From Maribacter forsetii DSM 18668 (GTDB taxonomy: Bacteria > Bacteroidota > Bacteroidia > Flavobacteriales > Flavobacteriaceae), in contig NZ_JQLH01000001.1 in assembly GCF_000744105.1 (NCBI RefSeq), positions 2,852,001-2,916,000 of the forward strand: DNA of 64,000 nucleotides, in the 5' to 3' direction. The notes below the pieces were generated by a model. It did no database searches and was not told where the DNA came from. It was given only the letters and a program-made list of their open reading frames with translations. This document shows, piece by piece, positions 25,351 to 33,989 of this stretch (the stretch's first letter is position 1; every line of letters begins with the position of its first letter). The position numbers and the translations under genes were made by a program.

Positions 25351-26545
25351 CAGTACCTAGATCCTTTGGATAGAGATCGAATCAAATGCGAGCAAGGATG
25401 ATAAAGAGAGTTATAGCTTAAAAACCGAAGAAATGGAAAAGCGTTTAAAACAGAGTCTTGGCATTGATGTTTCCAAATTGAACCTGTCGTTATCACTAGG
25501 TTCCCTAAATGATAAGCTGATCAAGGAATTCGAGTACCATCCGGATATCACCAATGACATAGAGGGCTATAAGGTTCTTTTGAGATGGTTGAGAACATCG
25601 GTGAACCCTGAAGTGGAACTGTTAGTGGTCATGGAGGCTACTTGAGTATATCATCAAGGTATCGCTCATTATCTATACGAACTGGGCTATCGCGTTTGTG
25701 TAATGCAATCGGGCCGTGTAAAGCGCTATGCGCAGAGTTTGGACCAACGTTCGAAAACGGATGCACTTGACAGTAGAATGCTCAGTATGCTGGGATTGGA
25801 AAGAAACATCCGTCTTTGGCACCCGCCCAGTAAAGAGCTGCAAGAGTTAAAGGGTCTGAGCAGGGAACGTAGTTCATTGCTCAACGATAGGACCATGGAG
25901 ACCAATCGGCAAGGAGCGATTGCATCGAGCGTGCATAGCAATGCAAGGGCGCTAAAAAGGCACAAGGTCAGATTGAAGCTTCTCAATACACAAATAGCGG
26001 CAGTTGAACAAGAGATGCGGTCATTGATAGCGGATAACGAAGAGTTGAAAAGTAAACTTGAATATTTGACGAGCATCCCTGGTGTATCTTTTGTATCGGC
26101 GGCTACGGTGGTCGGGGAAACATTGGGTTTTGAATCCATAGTCAGTGGCAAGCAGTTGGCAAGTTACGCCGGTTATGATGTGGTACTGAGGGAATCGGGA
26201 AACTTCAAGGGAAATACCCGGATCAGCAAAAAAGGAAACAGCCATATCAGGGCGGTATTGCATATGCCCTCGATGACCTGCGTACGCTGTAACCCGACAT
26301 TGAAACAGTTCTATAATAGACTGAAACCGAACAAGGCAAAGCCTTTGGTGGCGCTCGTAGCGGTTCAGAGAAAACTATTGATATTGATGTATACCTTATG
26401 GAAGAATGAAGAAAACTATGATGCTGAATTTGAAATAAAAAAGCAGCAAAAGCATGAAGCCCTTGCTGCGCGGGATAACAGTTTGATAAATCAACCTGTT
26501 TCCTAAATTATTAAAGAAAAAACTTGTTTTTTGACACAGTACCTA
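25351..26545 (+). mobile_element. IS110-family insertion sequence, copy 1 (inactive)
   Basis: The element is 1195 bp, counted from and including the direct cores CAGTACCTA at 25351-25359 and 26537-26545. Copy 2 at 59944-61138 has exactly the same length and cores. There are no terminal inverted repeats, as expected for IS110. Noncoding parts are short (73 bp left, 30 bp right), so a full-length bridge RNA does not obviously fit inside them. The right flank is a cassette-boundary palindrome. Confidence 0.85.
25433..26506 (+). pseudogene. IS110-family transposase with in-frame TGA
   Basis: The frame is 358 codons, equal to copy 2, but codon 71 is TGA (25643-25645) where copy 2 has Gly (EATGVYH). 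The stop falls three residues after the conserved Glu68. The DEDD RuvC-like residues are otherwise present (D12, E68, DALD near 110-113), as is the Transposase_20 part (SIPGVSFVSAATVVGE, KGNSHIRAVLHMPS). A 267-residue frame restarts at 25703 but lacks the first catalytic residues. No other frameshift was seen. Confidence 0.88.
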
Positions 26546-26734
26546 TGAACAGTACGGGAGCAAACTAGCGTTTGCTTTCCGCCACGCACATAGCGAAATC
26601 TTATTGTTTTGATTTATTTTTTCCTGTCCAGAGCAAAATCCATAAGATTTTTCGGACTTCATAAAAATACACAAACCCAGCGATTAAGCCCGAAGCCCGT
26701 ATTGTTTATTGGTTTTGTTGTAGCCAGTAATTAT
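26546..26734 (-). repeat. Cassette-boundary palindrome, cut by IS110 copy 1
   Basis: On the minus strand this spacer contains TTTGTGTATTTTTATGAAGT, then AATCTTATGGATTT and GTGCGTGGCGGAAAGC. It matches the spacer at 59762-59943, which has TCTGTGTATATTTATGAAGT, AATCTTATGGATTT and GTGCTAAGACGGAAACG in the same order. The IS110 core CAGTACCTA follows at the same relative place in both. Confidence 0.8.
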
Positions 26735-27289
26735 TTATTTCATTGACATCCATTTCTCCAAACTTATTTCCCTAATGGGATATGCAGGGTTCTTAAAAGT
26801 CCATTCGTTGTCAATCCATTTCTTTACCGTGCTAAACAGAATTGAGTCAAGTCCGTTTGCAACCTCACTTTGTCGGACCCACATATAAATTACAGCATCA
26901 AAATCAGCCTTTTTGGAAGGTTCAATATACAAACATCCAAGTACTTGACTTTCATCAAGGCTTACAACAGTATACGCAAACGAACTTCGCATTTGGAACT
27001 CTTTTTGATGCCATCCCAAATCAATTAAATCCTGTTCGAATGATAAATCCTCTGTTGGCCAGTTCCATATTGGAAGGAACATTTCTTGTAAATGGCTAAG
27101 ACTCGTCATAACCGCGTCATAATCTTTTACAACATCATTAACTGTCAGCATTCTAATTCTGAAATGTTGATTCTCAAGTGTATCAGGGACTTTAAAATCC
27201 ACAGGTACAAATGAGTTGCTTTGAGAGATAACTATTTGTGGAAGCACAAATAAAATAATTGTTGTCAGAATAATGATTGATTTTTTCAT
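26735..27289 (-). CDS. GNAT-like acetyltransferase-fold protein with signal peptide
   Basis: This 184-residue protein begins with a signal peptide (IIILTTIILFVLPQIVIS). The mature part has GNAT-like strands: FRIRMLTVNDVVKDYDAVM, FAYTVVSLDESQVLGCLYIE, then AVIYMWVRQSE. A clear acetyl-CoA loop (Q/RxxGxG/A) is not visible. Export is odd, because acetyl-CoA is cytosolic. It may be a non-catalytic binding fold. It is bracketed by TTTGTAACCAATAAC (upstream) and GTTGTAGCCAGTAAT (downstream), inverted. Confidence 0.6.
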   Translation of the reverse strand: MKKSIIILTTIILFVLPQIVISQSNSFVPVDFKVPDTLENQHFRIRMLTVNDVVKDYDAVMTSLSHLQEMFLPIWNWPTEDLSFEQDLIDLGWHQKEFQMRSSFAYTVVSLDESQVLGCLYIEPSKKADFDAVIYMWVRQSEVANGLDSILFSTVKKWIDNEWTFKNPAYPIREISLEKWMSMK

Positions 27290-27445
27290 ATGGTTGGTGT
27301 TATTGGTTACAAAGGTTTGTGTATGATTAATTGCTTTAAGTACTAAGATAGGAAAAGGGGTATGAGTTGGGAAATCCGCTAAGATTTCCGAGACACACTT
27401 TATCCACTCCCCAGCAATTAATTAACACGGTGTTGTAACACGTTA
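27290..27445 (-). repeat. Cassette-boundary palindrome between PLP decarboxylase and GNAT-like gene
   Basis: Arms ATTAATTGC (27325-27333) and GCAATTAAT (27414-27422) pair. The outer ends are GTTACAAAGG (upstream of the GNAT-like gene) and GTGTTGTAACACG (downstream of the decarboxylase gene). It also holds an inner hairpin, GGAAATCCGC with TAAGATTTCCG. Confidence 0.65.
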
Positions 27446-28933
27446 TTAATTCACTTTTCGTTCTTGTAATTTCGAATGAGTCTTTCTTCCCTCTCTAATT
27501 ATTATATCAATAATCTCTTTAATATCTTTTTTTGAAGTCCTGAAATTAACAACGCAAGCTCTTAAACAATACATTTCACTTACAATAGCATTTGATAAAA
27601 ATAACTCGCCACCAGTTTGTAATTCATTCAATAATTCTTCATTTAGTTTATTTATATAATCATTACTTTCTTTGGAATTGATTGGAGTATATCTAAAAGT
27701 AGTGATACTTAAATTTTGAGAGACTGCCTCTAATTCAGAATTTTTTTTAGCTAAGTCAAATAATATTTCTGAGAGTTCAATGTCTTCACCAATTAGTTTT
27801 TCATAACCACTTCGACCTATTTGTTGTAATGATAACCAAACCTTCAAAGCTCTAAAGCCACGTGAGTTTTGAAGTCCATATTCATAAAAATTTTGAACAA
27901 TTTCATTTTCATCTTTCCTAAAATTATAGTATTCTGGATGTGAGCTATAGGTATTTATTAAGTGTTGAGGATTTTTAACCAAAATGCAACCGGCTTCAAG
28001 TGGACTATATAACCATTTATGTGGGTCGAGAGCAATAGAATCAGCTTCTGAAAGACCATCAAACAGGTTTTTGTATTTTGGAATAACTGTCGCTGGAACA
28101 CCATAAGCTCCATCGATGTGAAACCATAAATCATAATCTTTACAAATAGTTGAAATACCTTTTAAATTATCAACCACTCCAGTACTAACATCACCAGCAG
28201 TACCTATAACCATAATTGGCTTAAAACCATTTTTTATATCTTCTTTAATTGTCTCTTCTAGTACTGTATTGTCCATTTTATTTGAAGAATCAGTTTGAAT
28301 CCAACGAATAGATTTTGTGCCTAATCCAAATAATATAGCTGCTTTATCAATCCAGGTATGTGTGGTTTTTGAACAATAAATAGTTAGCTTTTGGGATATG
28401 TTTGAAAGTCCATCTTCTTTTACGCTTTCAGGCGCTTTAGCTGTTCTAGCTGCTAAAAACGCTGTAAAATTTGCCATATTTCCTCCGCTGACTAAAATTC
28501 CTCCGTAGTTAGATGAAACACCAATGAACTCTGATAGCCATTGAATAGTTTGTTTCTCAATTTCAGTAGCCATTGGACTTAAAATATGCGCTCCAACATT
28601 TGGATTTACAGTTGCTGCTAATAAATCGGCTAAAGCTCCAATTGGGGCAGCAGATGAAGTAATATAGCCTAAAAATTTAGGGTGTCCATTAAGTAATGAA
28701 TGGTTAAGTAATAAGTCCGTTGCTCTAGAAATCAGTTCGGTTGCGGGTATTCCCATTTCTGGCAAGGAAGTGTTTCCCAAGATACTTTGTAATTGACTTG
28801 GACTTTCTTTTACAGTAACAGGTCTTTTATCAATGCTTGAAAGTAACTCAGAAATATCATCTATTAATTGATGTCCGATTTTTCGAAACTCTTCTTTGTT
28901 GATTTCTATTGAATTATTTCGATTTCCATTCAT
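27446..28933 (-). CDS. PLP-dependent amino acid decarboxylase (group II)
   Basis: This 495-residue aspartate-aminotransferase-fold decarboxylase has Lys306 in LDPHKWLYSP to bind PLP, His192 in KTTHTW to stack on the ring and Asp274 in HIDGAYG to contact the pyridine N. It belongs with aromatic-L-amino-acid, tyrosine and diaminobutyrate decarboxylases. The substrate cannot be fixed by eye. The length is normal and the gene looks intact. It is bracketed by AATGTGTTACAAC (28951) and GTTGTAACACGTTATT (27432), an inverted pair specific to this gene, suggesting it travels as a cassette. Confidence 0.88.
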   Translation of the reverse strand: MNGNRNNSIEINKEEFRKIGHQLIDDISELLSSIDKRPVTVKESPSQLQSILGNTSLPEMGIPATELISRATDLLLNHSLLNGHPKFLGYITSSAAPIGALADLLAATVNPNVGAHILSPMATEIEKQTIQWLSEFIGVSSNYGGILVSGGNMANFTAFLAARTAKAPESVKEDGLSNISQKLTIYCSKTTHTWIDKAAILFGLGTKSIRWIQTDSSNKMDNTVLEETIKEDIKNGFKPIMVIGTAGDVSTGVVDNLKGISTICKDYDLWFHIDGAYGVPATVIPKYKNLFDGLSEADSIALDPHKWLYSPLEAGCILVKNPQHLINTYSSHPEYYNFRKDENEIVQNFYEYGLQNSRGFRALKVWLSLQQIGRSGYEKLIGEDIELSEILFDLAKKNSELEAVSQNLSITTFRYTPINSKESNDYINKLNEELLNELQTGGELFLSNAIVSEMYCLRACVVNFRTSKKDIKEIIDIIIREGRKTHSKLQERKVN

Positions 28934-28950
28934 AATACTATGTTTGCTCT

Positions 28951-29082
28951 AATGTGTTACAACGGTCTCGTATAACCGTCAGTTACGGGTTAATATGCGT
29001 TATTTTCGGTTTAGCACTGATTTTTGCAATTCCGAATGGATTCGAACGTAGTCGAATCCACCGTAATTGCGGTTATACATTG
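28951..29082 (-). repeat. Cassette-boundary palindrome upstream of the decarboxylase
   Basis: The outer arms GTATAACCGTCAGTTACGG (28970-28988) and CCGTAATTGCGGTTATAC (29061-29078) are complementary apart from a short central bulge. Inside is a perfect hairpin GGATTCGA (29038-29045) / TCGAATCC (29052-29059). Bulged arms with an inner hairpin are the architecture of folded attC sites. Confidence 0.85.
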
Positions 29083-29715
29083 TTATTTTTTTCTTAAAAC
29101 TGAATTACAAATCTTTTCTATTCCGCCTATAATTTGTTCTAATTCTCTTTTTATTTCGTCACCATTTTCTCCGTAATCTTCCCAAATTATAGCTTCATAT
29201 TTATCCATTTCTTTCAAATGTTTTTCAAACTGTTCGTCTGTAAATTTTCTTCTACCTTGGTCTTTCCAATACCTTCTTCCTAAAAATCCAGAAACGGTCA
29301 TTATTCGATTCGTAAGTTTTACAATATCATTGAAATACTGTTCAGACTCTTTCCCAAATAATGTTATAAATCTATATTTTAGAGCTCTTAATTTGTGGAA
29401 AGGTTCTTTGTTCTTTTCAAATCTTTCTATTACTACATATGCTCGGTCAAGAATTTCAGAGTCTTCTTGTCTTTCATTTTCGTTTCTTTTCCTTGTTCTA
29501 CCTTCACCAATATGTCCAAAGGGACTTCTAATAATTGAAATAGCATCTTGTACTTCATAGAAAAGAGATAATGTTTCTTCTGCTAATTCATATTTTCTTT
29601 TCCATTTAGCTTCTCTTCTCCAAGAGTTTATTCCGTAAATTGCTGCGCCTGATGCAATAATAATTGATAAGCTCTTTATCAAGTCAAAAAATAAATTCCA
29701 ATCAATTTCACACAT
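29083..29715 (-). CDS. Uncharacterised single-helix membrane protein, 210 residues
   Basis: One N-terminal helix (residues ~8-25, LIKSLSIIIASGAAIYGI) is followed by a basic stop (RREAKWKRK) and a long helical soluble part rich in Glu, Lys and Arg. It resembles host proteins carried singly in phage-defence or cassette regions, but I know no function. It is the outermost unit of the minus-strand array, right after the tricorn gene. Its boundaries are GTGTACAAC (29737-29745) and GTTATACATTGTT (29072-29084). Confidence 0.5.
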   Translation of the reverse strand: MCEIDWNLFFDLIKSLSIIIASGAAIYGINSWRREAKWKRKYELAEETLSLFYEVQDAISIIRSPFGHIGEGRTRKRNENERQEDSEILDRAYVVIERFEKNKEPFHKLRALKYRFITLFGKESEQYFNDIVKLTNRIMTVSGFLGRRYWKDQGRRKFTDEQFEKHLKEMDKYEAIIWEDYGENGDEIKRELEQIIGGIEKICNSVLRKK

Positions 29716-29737
29716 TTTCAGAGTTCGGTTTTAATTG

Positions 29738-29768
29738 TGTACAACTAGTATATACAGACAGTTGTACA
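29738..29768. repeat. Inverted repeat at the outer edge of the minus-strand array
   Basis: TGTACAACT (29738-29746) and AGTTGTACA (29760-29768) pair perfectly across 13 bp. The site lies 60 bp from the tricorn stop, exactly where the accessory DNA begins. On the gene strand the inner arm reads GTTGTACAC, like other cassette starts. Confidence 0.75.
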
Positions 29769-29827
29769 TATTTCTAAATATATAAGTATAGTAGTAATCG
29801 TCTCTTATTTACTAAATAAGCGAAACA

Positions 29828-32800
29828 CTACTCCACCTCTTTCATCAACACCTCAATAGACTTTTCCAATTGCTGATCAATACCGTTTGCGATGACATCA
29901 GGTTGGTTCTTAATAATAATTTCTGGGTTGGTTTCATTGTTTTCCATCCACTCGCCTGCTTTGTTTTTAGCACTTACGGGTACAACACCCCAAACACCTC
30001 CATTGGGTAAACGTTCCCAACCAGCAAAGCTACAGGTACCCGGAACAGGCATACCCACTGTTTTACCGATCTTTAAATCTACATAGCCGCTTGCAAAACA
30101 AGATCCATCACTGTACATAGATTCATTGAACATTGCCAAGGTCGGCTTCGTCCAACGAGAGGTTGGTTCGCCACCTACTACCCTATCTTCGGTTTCATAA
30201 GATAGAAATGGTATCCCTGTAAAGAACATTGCCAGATCGGCTACCAAGTCGCCACCGCCATTAAAGCGAGTATCTACAATTACTCCTTTTTTATCATTGA
30301 ATTTACCCAACATTTCTTCATAAATGGTACGGTATGGTCCGTCGCTCATGCCTGGTATGTGCACATAGCCCAATGTGCCGTTACTTTTTGCCAATACTTC
30401 TTTTTCGTTATTTTTAACCCAACGGTCATATAGCAATCCGTTTTCTACGAGTAAAGAAATAGGCTTTACGGTTAGCTGTTTTCTCTTGCCTTTTTCATCG
30501 ACAATATCTAACAAGGTAAAGTTACCTGCTATACGGTTTAAGTAGAAAGCGGCATCGGTAGACTCGCCTATGGTAACACCATTGATTTTCTCGATTATAG
30601 TACCTGGCTGTATATCAAATCCTGCTTTGTCTAAGGGTCCGCCTTTAATAACTTCCGTAATTTTCAATCCTGCACCTTTATGCTCGTAATCTATAAAAAT
30701 ACCTAAGGAAGCTGTTTGATCTCCGTTTTCGATATTGGCGGAGAAACGACCTCCGGCGTGACTCACATTCAGCTCGCCTAACATTTCTGAAACCATTTCA
30801 GAGAATTCAAAACCATTACCAATATGCGGTAAGTACTTCTCGTATTCGGTACGCATCGCTTTCCAATCTATACCGTGAAAATTTGAGGTGTAGAAAATAC
30901 CGTTGGTACGCAACCAAATATGATCAAACATATACTTACGCTCTGCATCGGCATCTAAAACCATTTCTGCCTTTACTTTTACCGGTTCTGTCTTACTAGT
31001 GGCTACATCAACTTTAGATATACTACCGTCAGATAATAAGAACAGTTGCTCTTTCTTGGCATCCCACTGTAAACTTCCTGATTTAGCATCTAAGGCTATA
31101 AGCATTTTGGTGCTTTTAGTACGTATTTCTGTTTCCCAAAGGTTTAAGCCTTTTTCAAACTTGGTCAGGTAATACAGTTTTTCTCCATCTTTAGAAAGTA
31201 CGGCATCTGACAATTTAGAGGAGTGTATGGTTAAACGCGCTTTTCTGCGTTCTACATCTTCCAAATCGAATTTCACCCTTTTTACCTCCTTTTTTTCGTC
31301 TTTCTTATCTTTCTTCTTTTTATCATCAGATTTGGCTTCGTCCTTTTTTTCTTTGGCAGCCTCTTCTATCATTTTCAACAAATCGTACTCCTCTTTTGTA
31401 TTATTGAATTTATCCCAAGACTCTTGATTCAAGAACATGGTATACACATCTGTTTCAAAAGAACCACTGGTGGCATAACTTTTAAGTCCGTCTCGATTCG
31501 AGAAATAGACAATCTGACTACCATCGTTCACCCATTTAGGTGAAAAATCATAATAACCGCTTTGAGTCAAGTTTTTACGCTGTTTACCATCTTTAGAAAT
31601 CAACAGTAACTCGGTATTATTCAACGAAACACTCCAATCTACCAACAGCCACTTACTATCCGGACTCCACTGATAATACTGATCACCGTCTTGCATGTGA
31701 ATTACATTGTCAGGAGTCATTAAAGTAGTAATTTCTTTCGTTTTCAAGTTCTTCACCTTTATCGTTCTTCTACCTTCTACATAGGCAACATAGGTGCTAT
31801 CTGGTGAGAATTCTGGCAAATAGATATCTTCTTTTGAAGTGACCAATGTATCTTCTTTGAACAACGTTGCCGCAAAGAAATAAGGTTCTTCTTTTCGGAC
31901 TTTAGAAGATGAAAATATGCTCCATTTACCATTGCGTTCACTAGAGTATGCAACAGATTTACCATCAGGCATAAACTTTACAAATCGTTCTTGTTCTGGG
32001 GTATTGGTGATACGTTTTGTTAACGAACCATCTACCGATGTTACGAAGACTTCGCCCCTACTTATAAAAGCGATTTCTTTACCATTAGGAGCAACATCCA
32101 TTTCTTGAACACCACCGTTTACAGATACATATTCTATAGGATTACTGTCTTCTTGTGTTCTTACAATGATTTCAACTTTTTTCGCTGTTCCCCCTTCTGA
32201 TAGGGTATAAATTTCACCATCGTAACCAAATGCCAATTTATTATTACCAATACTTAATGAACGTACCGGATGGGTTTTAAAATCGGTCAATTTCTTAGGT
32301 TCAGCTCCACCATCGATAGCAATTGAAAAGACATTAAACGTACCTTCTTGCTCACTCAAATAATAAACTACGTTACCATCTTTAGAAAACACGGGATTGC
32401 GATCTTCTCCCTTAAAGCTGGTTAATTTTGTATGCTTACCTGTGGATGGATTATACGACCAAATATCTCTAGTTATGGCAGATTTATGATGCTTTCTAAA
32501 TTCGTCTTCGTATCCCTTTTTATCATGATATACCATTTGTGTACCGTCTGCATTTACTTGTACATCTTCTACAGGCACGGTCAATACTTGACCCACTCGC
32601 CCACCGTTTACAGGAACGCTATATAATTCTGGCTGTGAACCTGTTGGATATTGGCGATGCTGAGCTATATCTAATCTTGCTGCTCCAAATAGTACATCTG
32701 AATCATCGGCAGAAAAACTATAGGGAGTTTCGTCTTTACTATGGTAAGTTAATCGTGTTGCCTCACCGCCTTGGGCATCCATCACATAAACATCAAAATT

Positions 32801-33058
32801 GCCATATCTATTAGAGGCAAATGCTATCTTCTTTCCATTTTTACTCCAAACTGCTTTAAAATCATGAGCAGAATGATACGTCAACTGCTTTGCTACACCA
32901 CCTTCTGCAGGTACCGTAAATAGATTGCCTTTATAAGTAAATGCAATAGTGCTTCCATTGGGAGAAATTGCTGGATAACGCGCCCATTGCGGATTCGTTT
33001 GTGCCGTGCATACATAAGTTAAGCATACCGTTAAGGCGGTCAAAAAAGAATATTTCAT
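29828..33058 (-). CDS. Tricorn-type S41 family peptidase
   Basis: This 1076-residue secreted peptidase has a signal peptide ending near CTAQ. Two beta-propeller regions follow (residues ~25-550, with repeated KNGKKIAFASNRYGN-like blades). Next come a Lys/Glu/Asp-rich linker (~570-605), a C1-type helical part, a PDZ domain (~765-850, GGPLDKAGFDIQPGT) and the S41 core (residues ~890-1030). VDTRFNGGGD and YSDGSCFASGY carry the likely nucleophile Ser. It degrades peptides, probably in the periplasm. It is a monocistronic gene at the edge of the accessory array. Confidence 0.9.
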   Translation of the reverse strand: MKYSFLTALTVCLTYVCTAQTNPQWARYPAISPNGSTIAFTYKGNLFTVPAEGGVAKQLTYHSAHDFKAVWSKNGKKIAFASNRYGNFDVYVMDAQGGEATRLTYHSKDETPYSFSADDSDVLFGAARLDIAQHRQYPTGSQPELYSVPVNGGRVGQVLTVPVEDVQVNADGTQMVYHDKKGYEDEFRKHHKSAITRDIWSYNPSTGKHTKLTSFKGEDRNPVFSKDGNVVYYLSEQEGTFNVFSIAIDGGAEPKKLTDFKTHPVRSLSIGNNKLAFGYDGEIYTLSEGGTAKKVEIIVRTQEDSNPIEYVSVNGGVQEMDVAPNGKEIAFISRGEVFVTSVDGSLTKRITNTPEQERFVKFMPDGKSVAYSSERNGKWSIFSSSKVRKEEPYFFAATLFKEDTLVTSKEDIYLPEFSPDSTYVAYVEGRRTIKVKNLKTKEITTLMTPDNVIHMQDGDQYYQWSPDSKWLLVDWSVSLNNTELLLISKDGKQRKNLTQSGYYDFSPKWVNDGSQIVYFSNRDGLKSYATSGSFETDVYTMFLNQESWDKFNNTKEEYDLLKMIEEAAKEKKDEAKSDDKKKKDKKDEKKEVKRVKFDLEDVERRKARLTIHSSKLSDAVLSKDGEKLYYLTKFEKGLNLWETEIRTKSTKMLIALDAKSGSLQWDAKKEQLFLLSDGSISKVDVATSKTEPVKVKAEMVLDADAERKYMFDHIWLRTNGIFYTSNFHGIDWKAMRTEYEKYLPHIGNGFEFSEMVSEMLGELNVSHAGGRFSANIENGDQTASLGIFIDYEHKGAGLKITEVIKGGPLDKAGFDIQPGTIIEKINGVTIGESTDAAFYLNRIAGNFTLLDIVDEKGKRKQLTVKPISLLVENGLLYDRWVKNNEKEVLAKSNGTLGYVHIPGMSDGPYRTIYEEMLGKFNDKKGVIVDTRFNGGGDLVADLAMFFTGIPFLSYETEDRVVGGEPTSRWTKPTLAMFNESMYSDGSCFASGYVDLKIGKTVGMPVPGTCSFAGWERLPNGGVWGVVPVSAKNKAGEWMENNETNPEIIIKNQPDVIANGIDQQLEKSIEVLMKEVE

Positions 33059-33154
33059 ACGTTTAGTTAGTTGGTCTATAGTAGTTTCGAAAGATAAGGA
33101 TTACAATTGTTTGCTACAATCTATGTATGGTCATTGGTAGACTTTTGTACATAC

Positions 33155-33187
33155 TTTGCCAAAACCCAACAAATCTGTATAAATTTA
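33155..33187 (+). promoter_or_regulatory. Promoter-like site for the methyltransferase gene
   Basis: TTTG (33155-33158) and TAAATTTA (33180-33187) are 21 nt apart, close to the Bacteroidota -33/-7 consensus. Transcription would start near 33194, after the ATG at 33127, so the GTG at 33214 is the better start. Confidence 0.4.
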
Positions 33188-33213
33188 CTATCGCAGATAA
33201 TCATGATACTATA

Positions 33214-33807
33214 GTGAAAGAAGAAGAAAATTATTGGACGCAACGTTATACCGAAAAACAAACAGGATGGGATATTGGCTACCCATCTACACCCATTAAA
33301 GAATATGTTGATCAATTAACCGACAAGACCATTCAGATTTTAATACCAGGAGCCGGAAATGCCTATGAAGCGGAATACCTGTGGAAAGCAGGGTTCAAAA
33401 ATGTTCATATTCTAGATATCTCTGAAATTCCGCTAAAAGAATTCAAAAAAAGGAATCCCCATTTCCCAGACGAGAATATGCATCAAGCAGATTTTTTTAA
33501 GTTCAATGGGCAGTACGATCTTATACTAGAACAGACTTTTTTCTGCTCTTTTGTGCCCACTGACGATAATAGAAATGCCTATGCCAAACACATGGCTGAA
33601 CTACTAAAACCAACTGGTAAATTAGTGGGACTCTGGTTTAATATTCCATTAACCGACAACATGGAAAAACGCCCATTTGGTGGAAACAAAGATCTGTACA
33701 CCAATTATTTATCACCCTATTTTAAAACGATCACTTTCGATCCCTGTTATAACTCTATTAAGCCTAGGCAGGGCAATGAGTTGTTTGGGATTTTTGAGGT
33801 TCGTTGA
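33214..33807 (+). CDS. SAM-dependent methyltransferase (TPMT-like)
   Basis: This class I methyltransferase resembles the thiopurine methyltransferase group. It begins YWTQRYTEKQTGWDIG, then LIPGAGNAYEAEYLWKAGF (SAM-binding motif I), HILDIS (motif II) and LILEQTFFCSFVP. I chose GTG at 33214 (198 residues) because family members start just before YWTQRY and a promoter-like site overlaps the region after an upstream ATG at 33127 (226 residues). The GTTGTCC array begins within 3 bp of the stop. Substrate unknown. Confidence 0.82.
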   Translation: MKEEENYWTQRYTEKQTGWDIGYPSTPIKEYVDQLTDKTIQILIPGAGNAYEAEYLWKAGFKNVHILDISEIPLKEFKKRNPHFPDENMHQADFFKFNGQYDLILEQTFFCSFVPTDDNRNAYAKHMAELLKPTGKLVGLWFNIPLTDNMEKRPFGGNKDLYTNYLSPYFKTITFDPCYNSIKPRQGNELFGIFEVR

Positions 33808-33809
33808 TG

Positions 33810-33989
33810 GTTGTTCGTTGTGCGTTGTCCGTTGTCCGTTGTCCGTTGTCCGTTGTCCGTTGTCCGTTGTCCGTTGTCCGTTGTCCGTTGTCCGTTGTCC
33901 GTTGTCCGTTGTCCGTTGTCCGTTGTCCGTTGTCCGTTGTCCGTTGTCCGTTGTCCGTTGTCAGGTCACTTCGGCTTCGCTCAGTGACC
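33810..33989. repeat. GTTGTCC heptamer array plus hairpin
   Basis: The array has 22 heptamer units (33810-33963): two degenerate units, 19 perfect GTTGTCC copies (33824-33956) and a final GTTGTCA. It runs directly into a 26 nt hairpin (33964-33989, arms GGTCACT/AGTGACC). The layout equals 10030-10083 but with many more copies. It lies just after the methyltransferase stop. Confidence 0.97.

Noticed and set aside
25643..25645. TGA in IS110 copy 1 as recoded selenocysteine or readthrough
   Set aside because: Copy 2 has Gly at this codon, no SECIS-like hairpin is evident and the element is otherwise a decayed duplicate; a nonsense mutation is simpler.
19900..29770. A classic integron with intI and standard attC
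   Set aside because: No integron integrase gene is present and the boxes do not fit GTTRRRY; I report it only as integron-like.
33127..33213. ATG start at 33127 for the methyltransferase
   Set aside because: It adds 29 residues with no family match and lies before a promoter-like site; GTG at 33214 fits the family N-terminus better.
33810..33963. Tandem array as a possible CRISPR
   Set aside because: Units are 7 bp with no spacers; it is a simple heptamer repeat.
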